From Prorocentrum cordatum (lineage: Eukaryota; Sar; Dinophyceae; Prorocentrales; Prorocentraceae), in contig CAUYUJ010014266.1 in the NCBI GenBank assembly GCA_963575745.1, forward strand, positions 178,424 to 242,423: a DNA stretch of 64,000 bases, written 5' to 3'. Of this stretch, positions 30,776-41,389 are shown in pieces. Under the pieces are notes generated by a model that searched no databases, was not told the DNA's origin, and saw only the letters and a program-made list of their open reading frames with translations. How positions within the stretch are numbered: position 1 is the first letter of the stretch; every line of letters begins with the position of its first letter. The position numbers and the translations under genes are program-made.

Positions 30776-32100
30776 ATGCTGAGGCAGGCTGAGGCCGAGG
30801 CTGAAGGCAGACTGAGGCTGAGGATGAAGCAGGCTGAGGCTGAGGCTGAGGCAGGCTGAGGCTGAGGCTGAGGCAGGCTGATGCTGAGGCAGGCTGAGGC
30901 TGAGGCTGAGGCTGATGCAGGCTGAGGCTGAGGCAGGCTGAGGCTGAGGCCGAGGCTGAAGGCAGACTGAGGCTGAGGCTGAAGCAGGCTGGCTGAGGCA
31001 GGCTGAGGCTGAGGCAGGCTGAGGCTGAGGCTGATGCAGGCTGAGGCTGAGGCAGGCTGAGGCTGAGGCTGAGGCTGATGCAGGCTGAGGCTGAGGCAGC
31101 CTGGGCTGAGGAGGCTGAAGTGAGACTGAGGGCTGAGGCCTGAAGTTGAAGTGCTTCTGGGCAAGGCTGAGGCTGAGGCTGAGGCTGAGGCTGAGGCTGA
31201 GGCTGAGGTGAGGCAGGCTGAGGCTTGAGCTGAGGCAGGCTGAGGCTGAGGCTGAGGCTGATGCAGGCTGAGGCTGAGGCAGGCTGAGGCTGAGGTGAGG
31301 CTGAAGGCAGACTGAGGCTGAGGCTGAAGCAGGCTGAGGCTGAGGCTGAGGCAGGCTGAGGCTGAGGCAGGCTGAGGCTGAGGCTGAGGCCGACTGACTG
31401 AGGCTGAGGCAGAGGCTGAGGCAGGCAGAGGCTGAGGCAGGCTGAGGCTGAGGCCGAGGCCGAGGCAGACTGAGGCTGAGGCTGAGGCAGGCTGAGCTGA
31501 GGCAGGCTGAGGCTGAGGCTGAGGCAGGCTGATGCTGAGGCAGGCTGAGGCTGAGGCTGAGGCTGATGCAGGCTGAGGCTGAGGCAGGCTGAGGCTGAGG
31601 CTGCAGGCTGGCTGAGGCTGAGGCTGAGGCTGAGGCAGGCTGAGGCTGAGGCTGAGGCTGAGGCAGGCTGATTGAGGCTGAGGCTGAGGCAGGCTGAGGG
31701 AGGCTGAGGCAGGCTGAGGCTGAGAGCCGAGGCTGCAGGCTGCTGCTGAGGCTGAGGCTGAGGCTGTGCAGGCTGAGGCAGAGCTGAGGCTTGAGGCGAT
31801 GCCGACGGCACTGAGGCTGAGGGAGGCTGAGGCTTGCAGGCTGAGGCTGAGGCTGAGGCAGAGGCTGAGGCTGAGGCTGAGGCTGAGGCTGAGGCTGAGG
31901 CTGAGGCTGAGGCAGGCTGAGGCTGAGGCTGAGGCAGGCTGATGCTGAGGCAGGCTGAGGCTGAGGCTGAGGCTGATGCAGGCTGAGGCTGAGGCAGGCT
32001 GAGGCTGAGGCCGAGGCTGAAAGCAGGCTGAGGCTGAGGCTGAGCAGGCAGGCTGAGGCTGAGGAGGCTGAGGCTGAGGCTGAGGCAGGCTGAGGCTGAG
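30776..32100. repeat. GCTGAG-type satellite, block 3
   Basis: Same family; interrupted at about 31095-31165 by degenerate sequence and irregular after 31380. Confidence 0.95.
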
Positions 32101-32103
32101 GCT

Positions 32104-32395
32104 GTGACTGCGACTGCCGTTGCCACTGCGACTGCCATCGCGAATGCGACTACGACTGCGAGAACAGCAGAATTCTACAACAAGCTTCTCATCTGAATCT
32201 TAAGGGGAATGCTCCCACATATGCTCCTACACATCGCTGTTAGGTTGCTTTTCCGGGATAATTGGAATTCGCATTTAACTAACAGCGAAGACTGATAGGT
32301 TTCTAATATGGTCAAAGAGAGCATCATGACGCCCCAAAAGGGTCTGGGCGCGATCCGGGGGAGGATGCCAGGGGGATGCCGGGAAACTCGTTTTA
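32104..32395. repeat. interspersed module, copy 3
   Basis: Preceded by GACTGC/GCGACT-type repeats. Stem arms TCGCTGTTAGGT and AACTAACAGCGA, one mismatch. Confidence 0.8.
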
Positions 32396-32399
32396 AGCA

Positions 32400-32757
32400 A
32401 ACAGTAACGCACTTCGTGGTCTTCGAGTTCCCAGAACTCCATTCCTGGGCATGATTTTGAATGCCCGGAGCCAACTGTAGGCCACTTCGTGTTCTTCGTG
32501 TTCCCAGAGCACCATTCCCGGGCCACATTTTGAATGCCCGGAGCCAACTGTAGGCCACTTCGTGTTCTTCGTGTTCCCAGAGCACCATTCCCGGGCCACA
32601 TTTTGAATGCCCGGAGCCAACTGTAGGCCACTTCGTGTTCTTCGTGTTCCCAGAACACCACTCCCGGGCCACATTTTGAATGCCCGGAGCCAACTGTAGG
32701 TCACTTCGTGTTCTTCGTGTTCCCAGAACACCATTCCTGTACCATATTTTGCTTGCC
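32400..32757. repeat. 73-bp tandem array, block 3
   Basis: About five copies; middle copies are nearly identical, so this block is younger or more homogenised. Confidence 0.9.
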
Positions 32758-33060
32758 CGATGTCCCCGTTCGAAAGCAATGATTCGTTCGAAGCAAAATC
32801 CTTTGATAGCGGTGTCTCGTTCGGAGATAAATCAGCTACTTGATAGCAGTGTCTCGTTTGTACTATTACTGCTACTAGTCCTTCTACTGCTACTGCTAGT
32901 GGCATTACTGCAACTACTGGCCTTTCCACTGCGACTGCGACTGGGACTGCCGTTGCCACTGCGACTGCCATTGCGAATGCGATTGCGACTCCGAGTACAC
33001 CAGAGTTCTACAACAAGAATCCTACATGAATCTAAAGGGGAATGCTTCCAAATATGCTCA
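32758..33060. repeat. ACTGCT/ACTGCG microsatellite and truncated module, copy 4
   Basis: 32860-32995 is built of CTACTG and GACTGC words. From about 33000 the module's first half is present (GAATCTAAAGGGGAATGCTT), but it stops at a GC hairpin at 33061. A pair of GTTCGAAGC/GTCTCGTTCG words lies at 32765-32825. Confidence 0.65.
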
Positions 33061-33100
33061 CTAGAACCACGCGCGCGCTTCGCGCGCGCTTAGGTTCTAG
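33061..33100. repeat. GC-rich hairpin
   Basis: CTAGAACC at 33061-33068 pairs with GGTTCTAG at 33093-33100; inside, GCGCGCGC at 33071-33078 pairs with GCGCGCGC at 33082-33089. It sits where module copy 4 is cut off. Confidence 0.8.
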
Positions 33101-33350
33101 CTAATTAGGATCGTCACCGTCGATCTGCGGCGGCGGGGGAAGGCCCCGAAACGAAGAAAGCCCCGAACCGCACCACCACCACGACGAAACGGCCCCCGCC
33201 CAAAACGTCCAAAAAACATTTGTATTGGTTGTTGCGTCGCCAGGAGTTCTGGGCTCCCTCCTCCTCGTGTTCCTACCTCCTCTCTGGACGTCCGATGTCG
33301 TGATGTTTTCTGTGCGCGGCCCCTGGACCTCTCGACGACTTCCTAGGGAT

Positions 33351-33351
<1 letters not shown>

Positions 33352-33442
<91 letters not shown>

Positions 33443-33469
33443 TTTTTTTTTTGTTTTTTTTTTTTTTTT
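33352..33469. repeat. 118-base poly(T), two G interruptions
   Basis: T run broken only by G at 33442 and 33453. Read on the - strand it is a poly(A), as left by a retroposed transcript. The sequence on its left (33225-33350) would be downstream of the tail, so the retroposed body should lie to the right. Confidence 0.9.
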
Positions 33470-33640
33470 CATCCTGAGTCGTTTTCTGACGGTCCCGGGG
33501 CCCTGCGAGGGGCCCCAGAGGCCGAAAATTGACAAAAACCGCCGTCGTGATTTTTCCAAGACGTCGGAGGTCCAGGTCGTGCTGCCCGCCTCCCCAGACC
33601 TCCGACGTCGTAATTTTTGCGACCTCGGGCCCAGGAATCG
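33470..33640. repeat. dispersed repeat, copy a
   Basis: CATCCTGAGTCG, TCTGACGG, CCCAGAGGCCGAAAA and GACCTCGGGCCC. The same ordered words occur at 37930-38000 (CATCCCGAATCG, TCTTACGG, CCTGGAGGCCGAAAA). Confidence 0.65.
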
Positions 33641-33889
33641 ATGGGGAAAACGCACATGGGAAGGCAAGAAATGATGGACCCATCATGTCGTACCTGTGCC
33701 TTGATCAGCGGGACGGGCTTCGCACCGCCGCACATCACAAGACACGCTCCAGCGGATCCAGCCATGGCGACGTCGGGGACTGCAGAAGGTCGCAAGGACA
33801 CGGAATCTGAAAGGAAGAGAGAGAAAGATAGAGAGAAAGAGAGGGAAGAAGGCCAGAGAGCGCTGAAAGATACAAATACTGGAACCCTC

Positions 33890-34930
33890 TTGGGATTTTT
33901 TGGGGGGCCTCGTCCGGCCGCTCGCTGGGAGTTTGACGTAGCTTCTCGGGAGCCTCTGAACCTGTCGGGGGCCTCCTGGAAGCAGGTTCGAAGCATTTTG
34001 GGGGCCGATTTGGGGCTTCTCGGGGCCTCCTTTGGGCCTCTTGGGGGTCTCCTGGGGCCTCTTGAGGGGCCTCCTTGGGGCCTCCTGGCGGCCTCTTGGG
34101 GCGGAAGGCTCGAGCTTGCGGTTCGTGGTCCCCCTCTGGGCCCCCTCTTGGGCCCGTTTCGGGGCCCTCTTGGGCCATCTTGGGCGCCTCTTGGGCCGTC
34201 TTGGGGCCCTCTTGGGCTGTCCTGGGGCCCTCTTGGAAGCTTCTTGGGCCGTCTTGGGGCGGTCTTGGGCGCCTCTTGGGCCGTCCTGTAACGTCGGAAA
34301 CCCCAAAAGGCGACTTCGTGAAAAATGTACGTTTTACGAAGGGAATGGGTCAATTTTTGCGTCTAGGGGCCCTCTTGGGACGCATGTTGGAGGCTTCTTG
34401 GGGCGTCTTGGGGGCGTCCTTGGACGTCTGGGGTCTCCTGGGGCCTCTTGAGGGGCCTCCTGGGGGCCTCCTGGCGGCCTCTTGGGGCGGAAGGCTCGAG
34501 CTTGCGGTTCGTGGCGGTTCGTGGTCCCCCTCTGGGCCCCCTCTTGGGCCCGTCTTGGGGCCCTCTTGGGCCATCTTGGGCGCCTCTTGGGCCGTCTTGG
34601 GGCCCTCTTGGGCTGTCCTGGGGCCCTCTTGGAAGCTTCTTGGGCCGTCTTGGGGCGGTCTTGGGCGCCTCTTGGGCCGTCCTGTAACGTCGGAAAGCCC
34701 AAAAGCGACTTTGTTGAAAAAACGAAAATACGACGCGAAGGGAATGGGCCAATTTTTGCGTCTAGGGGCCCTCTTGGGACGCATGTTGGAGGCTTCTTGG
34801 GGCCTCTTGGGGGCGTCCTTGGACGTCTGGAGGCCATCTTCAGCATCTCGGAGCCCTCTTGGAGGCCTCTTGGAAGTTTCTTGGGCCGTCTTGGGCGCTT
34901 CTGGGGCCGTCTTGTCTGACCGGGGAGGCC
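33890..34930. repeat. CTCTTGGGG minisatellite with 386-bp tandem duplication
   Basis: Degenerate units of about 10-12 bp (GGGCCTCTTGGGG, GGGCCGTCTTGG). A higher-order duplication, 34081-34466 and 34467-34852, includes non-repetitive inserts (ACGTCGGAAA, TTTTTGCGTCTAGGGGCC). Copy 2 has a small extra CGGTTCGTGG duplication. Confidence 0.85.
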
Positions 34931-35024
34931 TCCGGCAAGCCCCGACGAGCCTCCGGGCCCCCCGGGGTGCACATTTGTGGTCGAGGTCCCGGCCCCGGGC
35001 CCCCGGACCCGGTGCGCCGTTATA

Positions 35025-35180
35025 TGTATATACACATCGCTGTTAGGTTGCTTTGCCGGGATAATTTACCTAACAGCGAAGACTGATAGGTCTCTAGTGG
35101 GGTCAAAAGAGAGCATCTTGATTCCCCAAGGGGGTCTGGGCAGGATCCGGGGGAAGCCGGGGAAAACCGGGGACTCCCCA
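35025..35180. repeat. interspersed module, copy 5 (right half)
   Basis: Perfect stem: TCGCTGTTAGGT 35037-35048 with ACCTAACAGCGA 35068-35079, 19-nt loop. The first half of the module is missing. Confidence 0.8.
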
Positions 35181-35566
35181 GAACACTATCCCAGGCTACA
35201 TTTTGACTGCCCGGAGCCAGCAGAACACCATTCCCAGGCCACATTTTGAATGCCCAGAGCCAACTGTAAGCCACTTCGTGTTCCTGTAGGCCACTTCGTG
35301 TTCGTCGTGTTCCCAGAACACCATTTCCAGGCCACATTTTGAATGCCCGGAGCCAGCTGTAGGCCACTTCGTGTTCTTCGTGCTCCCAGAATACCATTCC
35401 CAGGCCACACTTTGAATGCCTGGAGCCAACTGTAGGCCACTTCGTGTTCTTCGTGTTTCCAGAACACCATTACTGTACCATATTTCGATTGCCCGAAGCC
35501 AACTGTTGGCCACTTCGTGATCTTCGTGTTCCCAGAACACCAGTCCTGGCCATATTTATGCCGAGC
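35181..35566. repeat. 73-bp tandem array, block 4
   Basis: About five copies with internal rearrangements; one copy is cut short at 35210-35220 and another at 35285. Confidence 0.85.
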
Positions 35567-36405
35567 TGAGGCTGAGGCCGAGGCAGGCTGAGGCCGAGGC
35601 AGGCTGAGGCAGAGAGGCAGGGAGGCAGCCGAGGCAGGCTGAGGCTGAGGCTGAGGCTGAGGCTGAGGCGAGGCTGAGGCTGAGGCAGGCTGAGGCTGAG
35701 GCCGAGGCTGAAGGCAGACTGAGGCTGAGGCTGAAGCAGGCTGAGGCTGAGGCTGAGGCAGGCTGAGGCTGAGGCTGCAGGCTGAGGCTGAGGCAGGCTG
35801 AGCTGAGGCTGAGGCTGAGGCTGAGGCAGGCTGAGGCTGAGGCTGAGGCTGAGGCTGAGGCTGAGGCAGAGGCTGAGGCTGAGCTGAGGCATGCGAGGCA
35901 GGTGAGGCTGAGGCTGAGGCTGTAGGCTGAGGCTGAGGCCGAGGCCAGTAGAGCAAGGCAGGCTGAGGCCGAGAAGGCTGAGGCTGAGGCAGGCTGAGGC
36001 TGAGGCAGGCTGAGGCTGAGGCCCGAGGCAGCTCAGGCCGAGACAGGCTGAGCCAGAGCCTGATGCGGAGAATGAGGATGATGGGCCGAGGCAGGCCAGG
36101 TGAGGCCTGAATGGGGTGGGCTGGGGAGGGGGGGGTAGGAGGGAGGCTAAGGCAGGCTGAGGCCGAGGCAGGCTGAGGCCGAGGCAGGCTGAGGCTGAGG
36201 CTGAGGCAAGCCGAGGCAGGCTGAGGCTGAGGCTGAGGCTGAGGCAGGCTGAGGCAGGCTGAGGCTGAGGCTGACGCAGGCTGAGGCCGAGGCGGGCTGA
36301 GGCTGAGGCTGAGACAGGCTGAGGCTGAGGCCGAGGCAGGCTGAGGCTGAGGCTGAGGCAAGCCGAGGCAGGCTGAGGCTGAGGCTGAAACTGAGGCAGG
36401 CTGAG
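35567..36405. repeat. GCTGAG-type satellite, block 4
   Basis: Same family, more CCGAG variants; 36030-36150 is degenerate. Confidence 0.93.
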
Positions 36406-36672
36406 GCATCCGTAGGATTCCATAGGAATCCTTGGGAATCCCTAGGAGTCTTTAGTAATCCGTAGGTATCCTTAGGAATCCGTAGGCATAGTTATGCATC
36501 CTCAGGAATCCTAAGGAATCCTTAGGATTCTTCAGGAATCCTTAGGAATCTCTAGGAATCCCTAGGAATCAGGATGCCTAAGGATTCGTAAGGTTTCCTG
36601 AGGATTCCTATGGATTCCTAAGGATGCCTAAGGATGTCTTAGGAATCCCTAGGAATCCTTAGGATTCCATTG
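36406..36672. repeat. TAGGAATCC decamer-like repeat
   Basis: Units such as CCTTAGGAATCC, inverted (GGATTCCTAAGG) after about 36580. A shorter stretch of the same words precedes 73-bp block 1 at 28095-28150. Confidence 0.85.
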
Positions 36673-36689
36673 GATCCTAAGGCCGTTGC

Positions 36690-36830
36690 CACTGCGACTG
36701 TCACTGCGAATGCGACTGCCACTGCGAGAACATCAGAGTTCTACAACTGGATTCTCACCTAAATCTTAAAGGGAATGCTTCCAAATATGCTTATACACAT
36801 CGCTGTTAGGTTGCCTTGCCGGGATACTTG
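36690..36830. repeat. interspersed module, copy 6 (left half)
   Basis: GAGAACATCAGAGTTCTACA, AATCTTAAAGGGAATGC, TCGCTGTTAGGT. The right arm is replaced by an ATT microsatellite. Confidence 0.75.
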
Positions 36831-36837
36831 GTTTCTA

Positions 36838-37115
36838 TTATAATAACTTATGCTATTATCGCTATTATCATCACTCATGCGTTTAGTAGTAATATTATTC
36901 GTATTATATTTCGTATTATTATTGTTGTTGTTGTTATTATTATTATTATTATTATTATCATTATGATTATTACTATTATTAGTATTATTAGTATTATTAT
37001 TATTATTACTACTATTATTATTAGTAGTATTAGTATTAGTATAAGTATTATTATTACTACTACTTTTACTATTATTAGGGATACTATTAGTATTGGTACT
37101 ATTATTATTAATTTC
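36838..37115. repeat. ATT microsatellite
   Basis: (TTA)n with G and C variants for about 270 bp, followed by a TCC-rich stretch to about 37265. Confidence 0.9.
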
Positions 37116-37265
37116 GGTCTCCTCCTCCTCTTCCTCCTCCTTCTTTCTTCCTGCTTGTCCTCCAACTTCGTCCTCCCCCTCCTCTGCCTCCTCCTTCCCA
37201 CCCTGCTCGTCTTACCTTTAGTGTCCTCCTCCTCCTACTCTTCCTCTTCGTCGTCCTCCTCCCCT

Positions 37266-38409
37266 TCGTATCTTTAGCTCCCACATCCCCAAAACAGCAG
37301 ACACCATCAACACATGACGCGGCTACACCTCCCTGAGCTTTCCAGCGACAGCAGGATGGTTACAAAAACACGAACGCAGTGTAGGACAACGCGAACGCGC
37401 CCGGGAGCCAGCGGTAGCCAACTACGCCGCGGCCGCTCACCTTGCGAGCCCTGCGGCCAGCAGGGCTGCAGCCTCCGATCCATACTCGCCGCCTGCAACG
37501 GTGCGTGGCTGCGGGGCGGTGGCCCGGTGAGGCGCCGCGCTCAACCCGGCGCCCTGCCGCCGAGTCACAGCGCTGGCGGCCGCTTCCGCTGCGGGGCCGT
37601 CCCCGAAGCCCTGCGCCCACTCTCGGGCGATCCATCGCAGGTGCCGCAGCGCTGCCCGGCTGTGGCAGCCGCCCGTTTCCAGCAAAGCAGGGCGCGCAAC
37701 ACTGGAAGGTGGCGCCTCCTCTGCCGGAATTCCGGTCCACCTGCCTTGCCGAATGGCGGGGCGCCAAAGCCGCGGCCGCGGCTCCCCCGCCTCGGTCCTC
37801 AGATTGCTGGGGCCCGCCCTCCTCCTCCCGGCCCTGCTCCTCGCTCCCCGCCCAGGCGTCTGATGTCTTGTCATCTTTACTTGTGGGGGCCCTCGAGATC
37901 TAGACCCTATCCCCAAGGCCAGCCTGTTCATCCCGAATCGCTGTCTTACGGCCCCAGGGCCCGACGAAGGCCCCTGGAGGCCGAAAAAATTCAAAACGTC
38001 GGCTGTCCTCTTCCTCCCATCCGCCGCGTCCCCGCGTCGATCCCCCCCGAAAGGTGGGGGCTTCTGGGCGCCGGGCCGGTGCAGAAAAAATGGAACCGGC
38101 TCAGCAGCCGCAGGACCTCGCGCACTGTTCCACAACCGACGGTATCGAAGAATAACAAAATGTCTCCAGCCCTAGCTTTTGTGTCACACTTCGATTCTAC
38201 AGCAATCGTCAGTACTGCGCCCACGTAGTGTGGAGGAAGGAAATGGTGAATCGGGAAAGGAAAAGTCGCCGGCCCAACGGGCCAGAGGCGTGCTAAGATC
38301 TCAGGTAACTGGTTCATAATTCTTCTAGTTCGGGCGCGCGGGGCGGCCTCTGGGGGTCCCCCGGCGAAAAATACCCCGACCGCAGCCCGGGAAGGTCCCG
38401 GGAAGGTCT
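37266..38409. other. GC-rich stretch, no clear gene
   Basis: Several overlapping frames stay open because of GC content; none shows a recognisable motif or splice logic. 37930-38000 is copy b of the dispersed repeat seen at 33470. Confidence 0.4.
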
Positions 38410-38880
38410 ACTCAGAAATGGTTTTCCTCCTGGGTACGGCCTCTCAGGCCCCCCAGAGCGCGCCAAGAGGGCACCAAGAGGCCCCCAAGACTGCCCAAGA
38501 GGCCCCCGAGACGCCCAATCGACGCTCCAAGACGCCGAAGATGATCCCAAGACGGCCCAAGAACCCGCCAAGACGCTCCAAGTGGCCTCCAAGAGGCCTC
38601 ACAAGAGCGCCCCGAGAGGCCAAAATGAGCAATTTTACGATTGTTTTGGAAGGATTTTGGCCTTGTCGCATTTTCGGCTTTCCGATGCTCCAAGACGGCC
38701 CAAGAGGCCCCCAAAAGCGCACGAAGACGGCTCAAGAGGCACCCAAAAAGGCCCCCCAAAAGCCCAAACGACGCCCAAGACGGCCCAAGAGAGCCCCAAG
38801 ACGGCCCCAAGAGGGGCCCCAGATGGGGACTACGAGCCGAAACCTCAAGCCTTCCGCCCCAAGAGGACCCCAGGAGGCCC
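38410..38880. repeat. CCAAGAGG minisatellite
   Basis: Units such as CCCAAGACGGCCCAAGAGG are the reverse complement of the CTCTTGGGG family at 33.9-34.9 kb. It includes a non-repeat insert (about 38620-38690) matching the type found inside the other block. Confidence 0.8.
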
Positions 38881-38889
38881 CGAGAGGTT

Positions 38890-40110
38890 TCGCCGCCCAT
38901 TTTCGCCGCCCATTTTCGCCGCCCACTTTCGCCGCCCACTTTCGCCACCCACGTTCGCCACCCACGTTCGCCACCCACTTTCGCCGCCCACTTTCGCCGC
39001 CCACTTTCGCCGCCCACTTTCGCCGCCCACTTTGCCGCCCACTTTCGCCGCCCACTTTCGCCGCCCACTTTCGCCGCCCACTTTCGCCGCCCACTTTCGC
39101 CGCCCACTTTCGCCGCCCACTTTCGCCGCCCACTTTCGCCGCCCACTACTTTCGCCGTCCACTTTCGCCGCCCACTCTGTGGGTGGCGAACGAAAGTGGG
39201 TGGCGAACGAAAGTGGGTGGCGAAAGAAAGTGGGTGGCGAACGAAATTGGGCGGCAAACGAAAATGGGTGGCGAACGAAAGTGGGTGGCGAACGAAAGTG
39301 GGTGGCGAACGAAAGTGGGTGGCGAACGAAATTCAACGAAAGTGGGTGGCGAACGAAAGTGGGTGGCGAACGAAAGTGGGTGGCGAACGAAAGTACTTTC
39401 GCCGCGAATGTGGGTGGCGAACGAAGGTGGGTGGCGAACGAAAGTTGGTGGCGAACGAAGGTGGGTTGCGAGCGAAAGTGGGTGGCGAGCGAAAGTGGGC
39501 GGCGAACGAAAGTGGGTGGCGAACGAAAGTGGGTGGCGAAGGAAAGTGGGCGGCAAATGAAAGTGGGTGGTGAACGAAAGTGGGTGGCGAACGAAAGTGG
39601 GTAACGAGATAAAGTGGGCGGCGAACGAAAGTGGGTGGCGAGCGAAAGTGGGTGGCGAAAGTGGGCGGCGAAAGTGGGCGGCGAAAGTGGGCGGCGCAAG
39701 TGGGCGGCGAAAGTGGCGGCGAAATGGTGGCTAAAGTGGGCGCGAAAGTTGGCGGCGAGAGTGGGCGGCGAAAGTGTTGGCGAAAGTGGGTGGCGAAAGG
39801 GGTCTGCGAAAGTGGGCGGCGAAAGTGAGCGGCGAGAGTGGGCGGCGAAAGTGGGCGGCGAAAGTGGGCGGCGAAAGTGGGGGGCGAAAGTGGGGGGCGA
39901 AAGTGGGGGGCGAAAGTGGGGGGCGAAAGTGGGGGGCGAAAGTGGGGGTTGAAAGTGGGCGGCGAAAGTGGGCGGCGAAAGTGGACGGCGAAAGTGGGCG
40001 GCGAAAGTGGGGGGCGAAAGTGGGCGGTCAAAGTGGGTGGCGAAAGTGGGCGGCGAAAGTGGGTGGCGAAGGTGGGTGGCGAAAATGGGCCGCGAAAGTG
40101 GCTGGCGAAG
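38890..40110. repeat. inverted satellite: 13-bp, 17-bp and 13-bp arrays
   Basis: 38890-39172: tandem TTTCGCCGCCCAC, period 13. 39178 to about 39655: GTGGGTGGCGAACGAAA, period 17, opposite strand sense. About 39655-40110: GTGGGCGGCGAAA, period 13, the exact reverse complement of the first unit. The switch point (about 39165-39188) is itself palindromic around CCACTCTGTGGG. The outer arrays could pair over hundreds of bases. Confidence 0.9.
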
Positions 40111-40329
40111 TTGCTTGTTGCTTGTCGTGGATCAGCCGTGCCTTGTCGCGTTTCAGTTTTCTCTCGTCGTGTTTCAGTTATCCTAGTCGTGAGAGCGCCC
40201 GAGCTTTGCTGCTGGAGCCGCTCTGGCCCTCGAACCGTGGGCCGAGACGTTGTCAGCGTGTGAGCCTGCCGGGCCTCTTGGGGGCGTTGAGGCCCCCCCC
40301 CCTTCTCTTCCGCCCCGGCGCCCCCGCAG

Positions 40330-41080
40330 TCGCTGGCGAGCGCAAAGCCGTCTGGCTTAAATCGCAAGACGGTGATGGGAATGGAGGCCGTCAACCTTGA
40401 ATTATCGACCATCCTGTTGGCCTCCAGGAGGTCTTTCACGCTTGGTCCGTTGACTTTCGCGGCCAAAATTGAAGCTGCCCCTGTGGCCTCGGCCCTGGCC
40501 CGCCGCCCCACCCATTGGAGTTTCAAATCCAAGAGCGGAGCAGCCGCCACTTCACCTCCTGCAAGAGGAGCGCCGTGGTTTCATCTGCGTCCCCGGGCCA
40601 CAGGGATCTTCTGAAGTTGTTCCAGGATGTATTTTTCTCGACCCGCGAGGATTCGATCTCCCATCGCCCTAAGTCTTCTTCCTCGTGGTCGACCCCCGCA
40701 GAGTCCAGGCGTTTCGTCTTTCCGAAAGTGAATCGTTTCTGGAAGGGCTCTAGATATAATCTTTTTCTTTTCCCTCCTGGAAGGCTATGGCCCAGTCCTC
40801 GACTTCCACGGGCACCTGAAATTTAATTTTTCCTTAGGACCTTTGAACGAACCAGAAAGGCGCCAGGCGGGCCCGCTCGAAACCTTGGGACTCCATGTAG
40901 TGCGCCGTGGTCCGGTGGAATGCCGGCGGCGCGTCATCTATAGGCCATGCGCGGGCGCGATCAGCTCGGTGGAACCGGGGCCCTGTCGCGCGGCTCCACG
41001 AAGACTCGGCCTCGCGCCCCCATGTCCGGGCCCTGGCGCCCTCGCGGGCACCCCTGGCGGCCAGCAGACGACCCCTCAAA
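40330..41080 (-). pseudogene. pol: decayed Ty1/copia RT-RNase H fragment
   Basis: On the - strand 41079-40834 reads DAPPAFHRTTAHYMESQGFE then LAPFWFV, the copia RT region before the YVDD box. After stops and a frame change, 40550-40335 reads LDLKLQWVGRRARAEATGAA and VKDLLEANRMVDNSRL, the conserved (T)LQW...DLLEAN region between RT and RNase H. The YVDD box and most of RNase H are gone. The satellite switches off just to its left. Confidence 0.6.
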
Positions 41081-41389
41081 GAGAAGCTGGGCCCGTCAGG
41101 CCAGGGGGGGGCGCAGCGGTGGCGACGTCGGACTCACGAGGGGAAGCAGGGGCAGGGCCCGCCAGGCCAGATTCAGGAGGGAAAAAAACACACAGACACA
41201 ATTAATCGTCGATCCCCAAGAAAATATGGGAAAATATGGGAATTGGGCGGGAAGACAAAAACCAAGAAAATATGGGAAAATATGGGGGGCCTTGTACGTT
41301 GTGTGAAAAGTATTTGTGTGGCCCAGGGCCCCTTCACAGATGGGGGCGAAGCGGTTGCGACATCGGGCGCACAAAGAGAAGCAGGGGCC

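Noticed and set aside
26373-32138. Very long - strand frames rich in PQPQPASASASA and CLSLSLS
   Set aside because: Pure readings of the GCTGAG hexamer; frame-independent, no splice logic.
28109-32693. Long - strand frames with WPTVGSGHSKCGPG-type repeats
   Set aside because: The 73-bp unit has no stop on - and the frame rotates each copy, so the apparent protein changes register every unit.
33617-35046. Frames of 200-320 codons (GPLGPSWGPLG type)
   Set aside because: Translation of the CTCTTGGGG minisatellite; equivalent frames are open on both strands.
37314-38228. 304-codon + frame
   Set aside because: GC-rich DNA with equally long frames on -, no motif, and it runs across a dispersed repeat.
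38412-39704. Frames of 280-400 codons made of SPPTFAAHFRRP and GWRTKVGGERKW
   Set aside because: 13- and 17-bp satellites read through in all registers.
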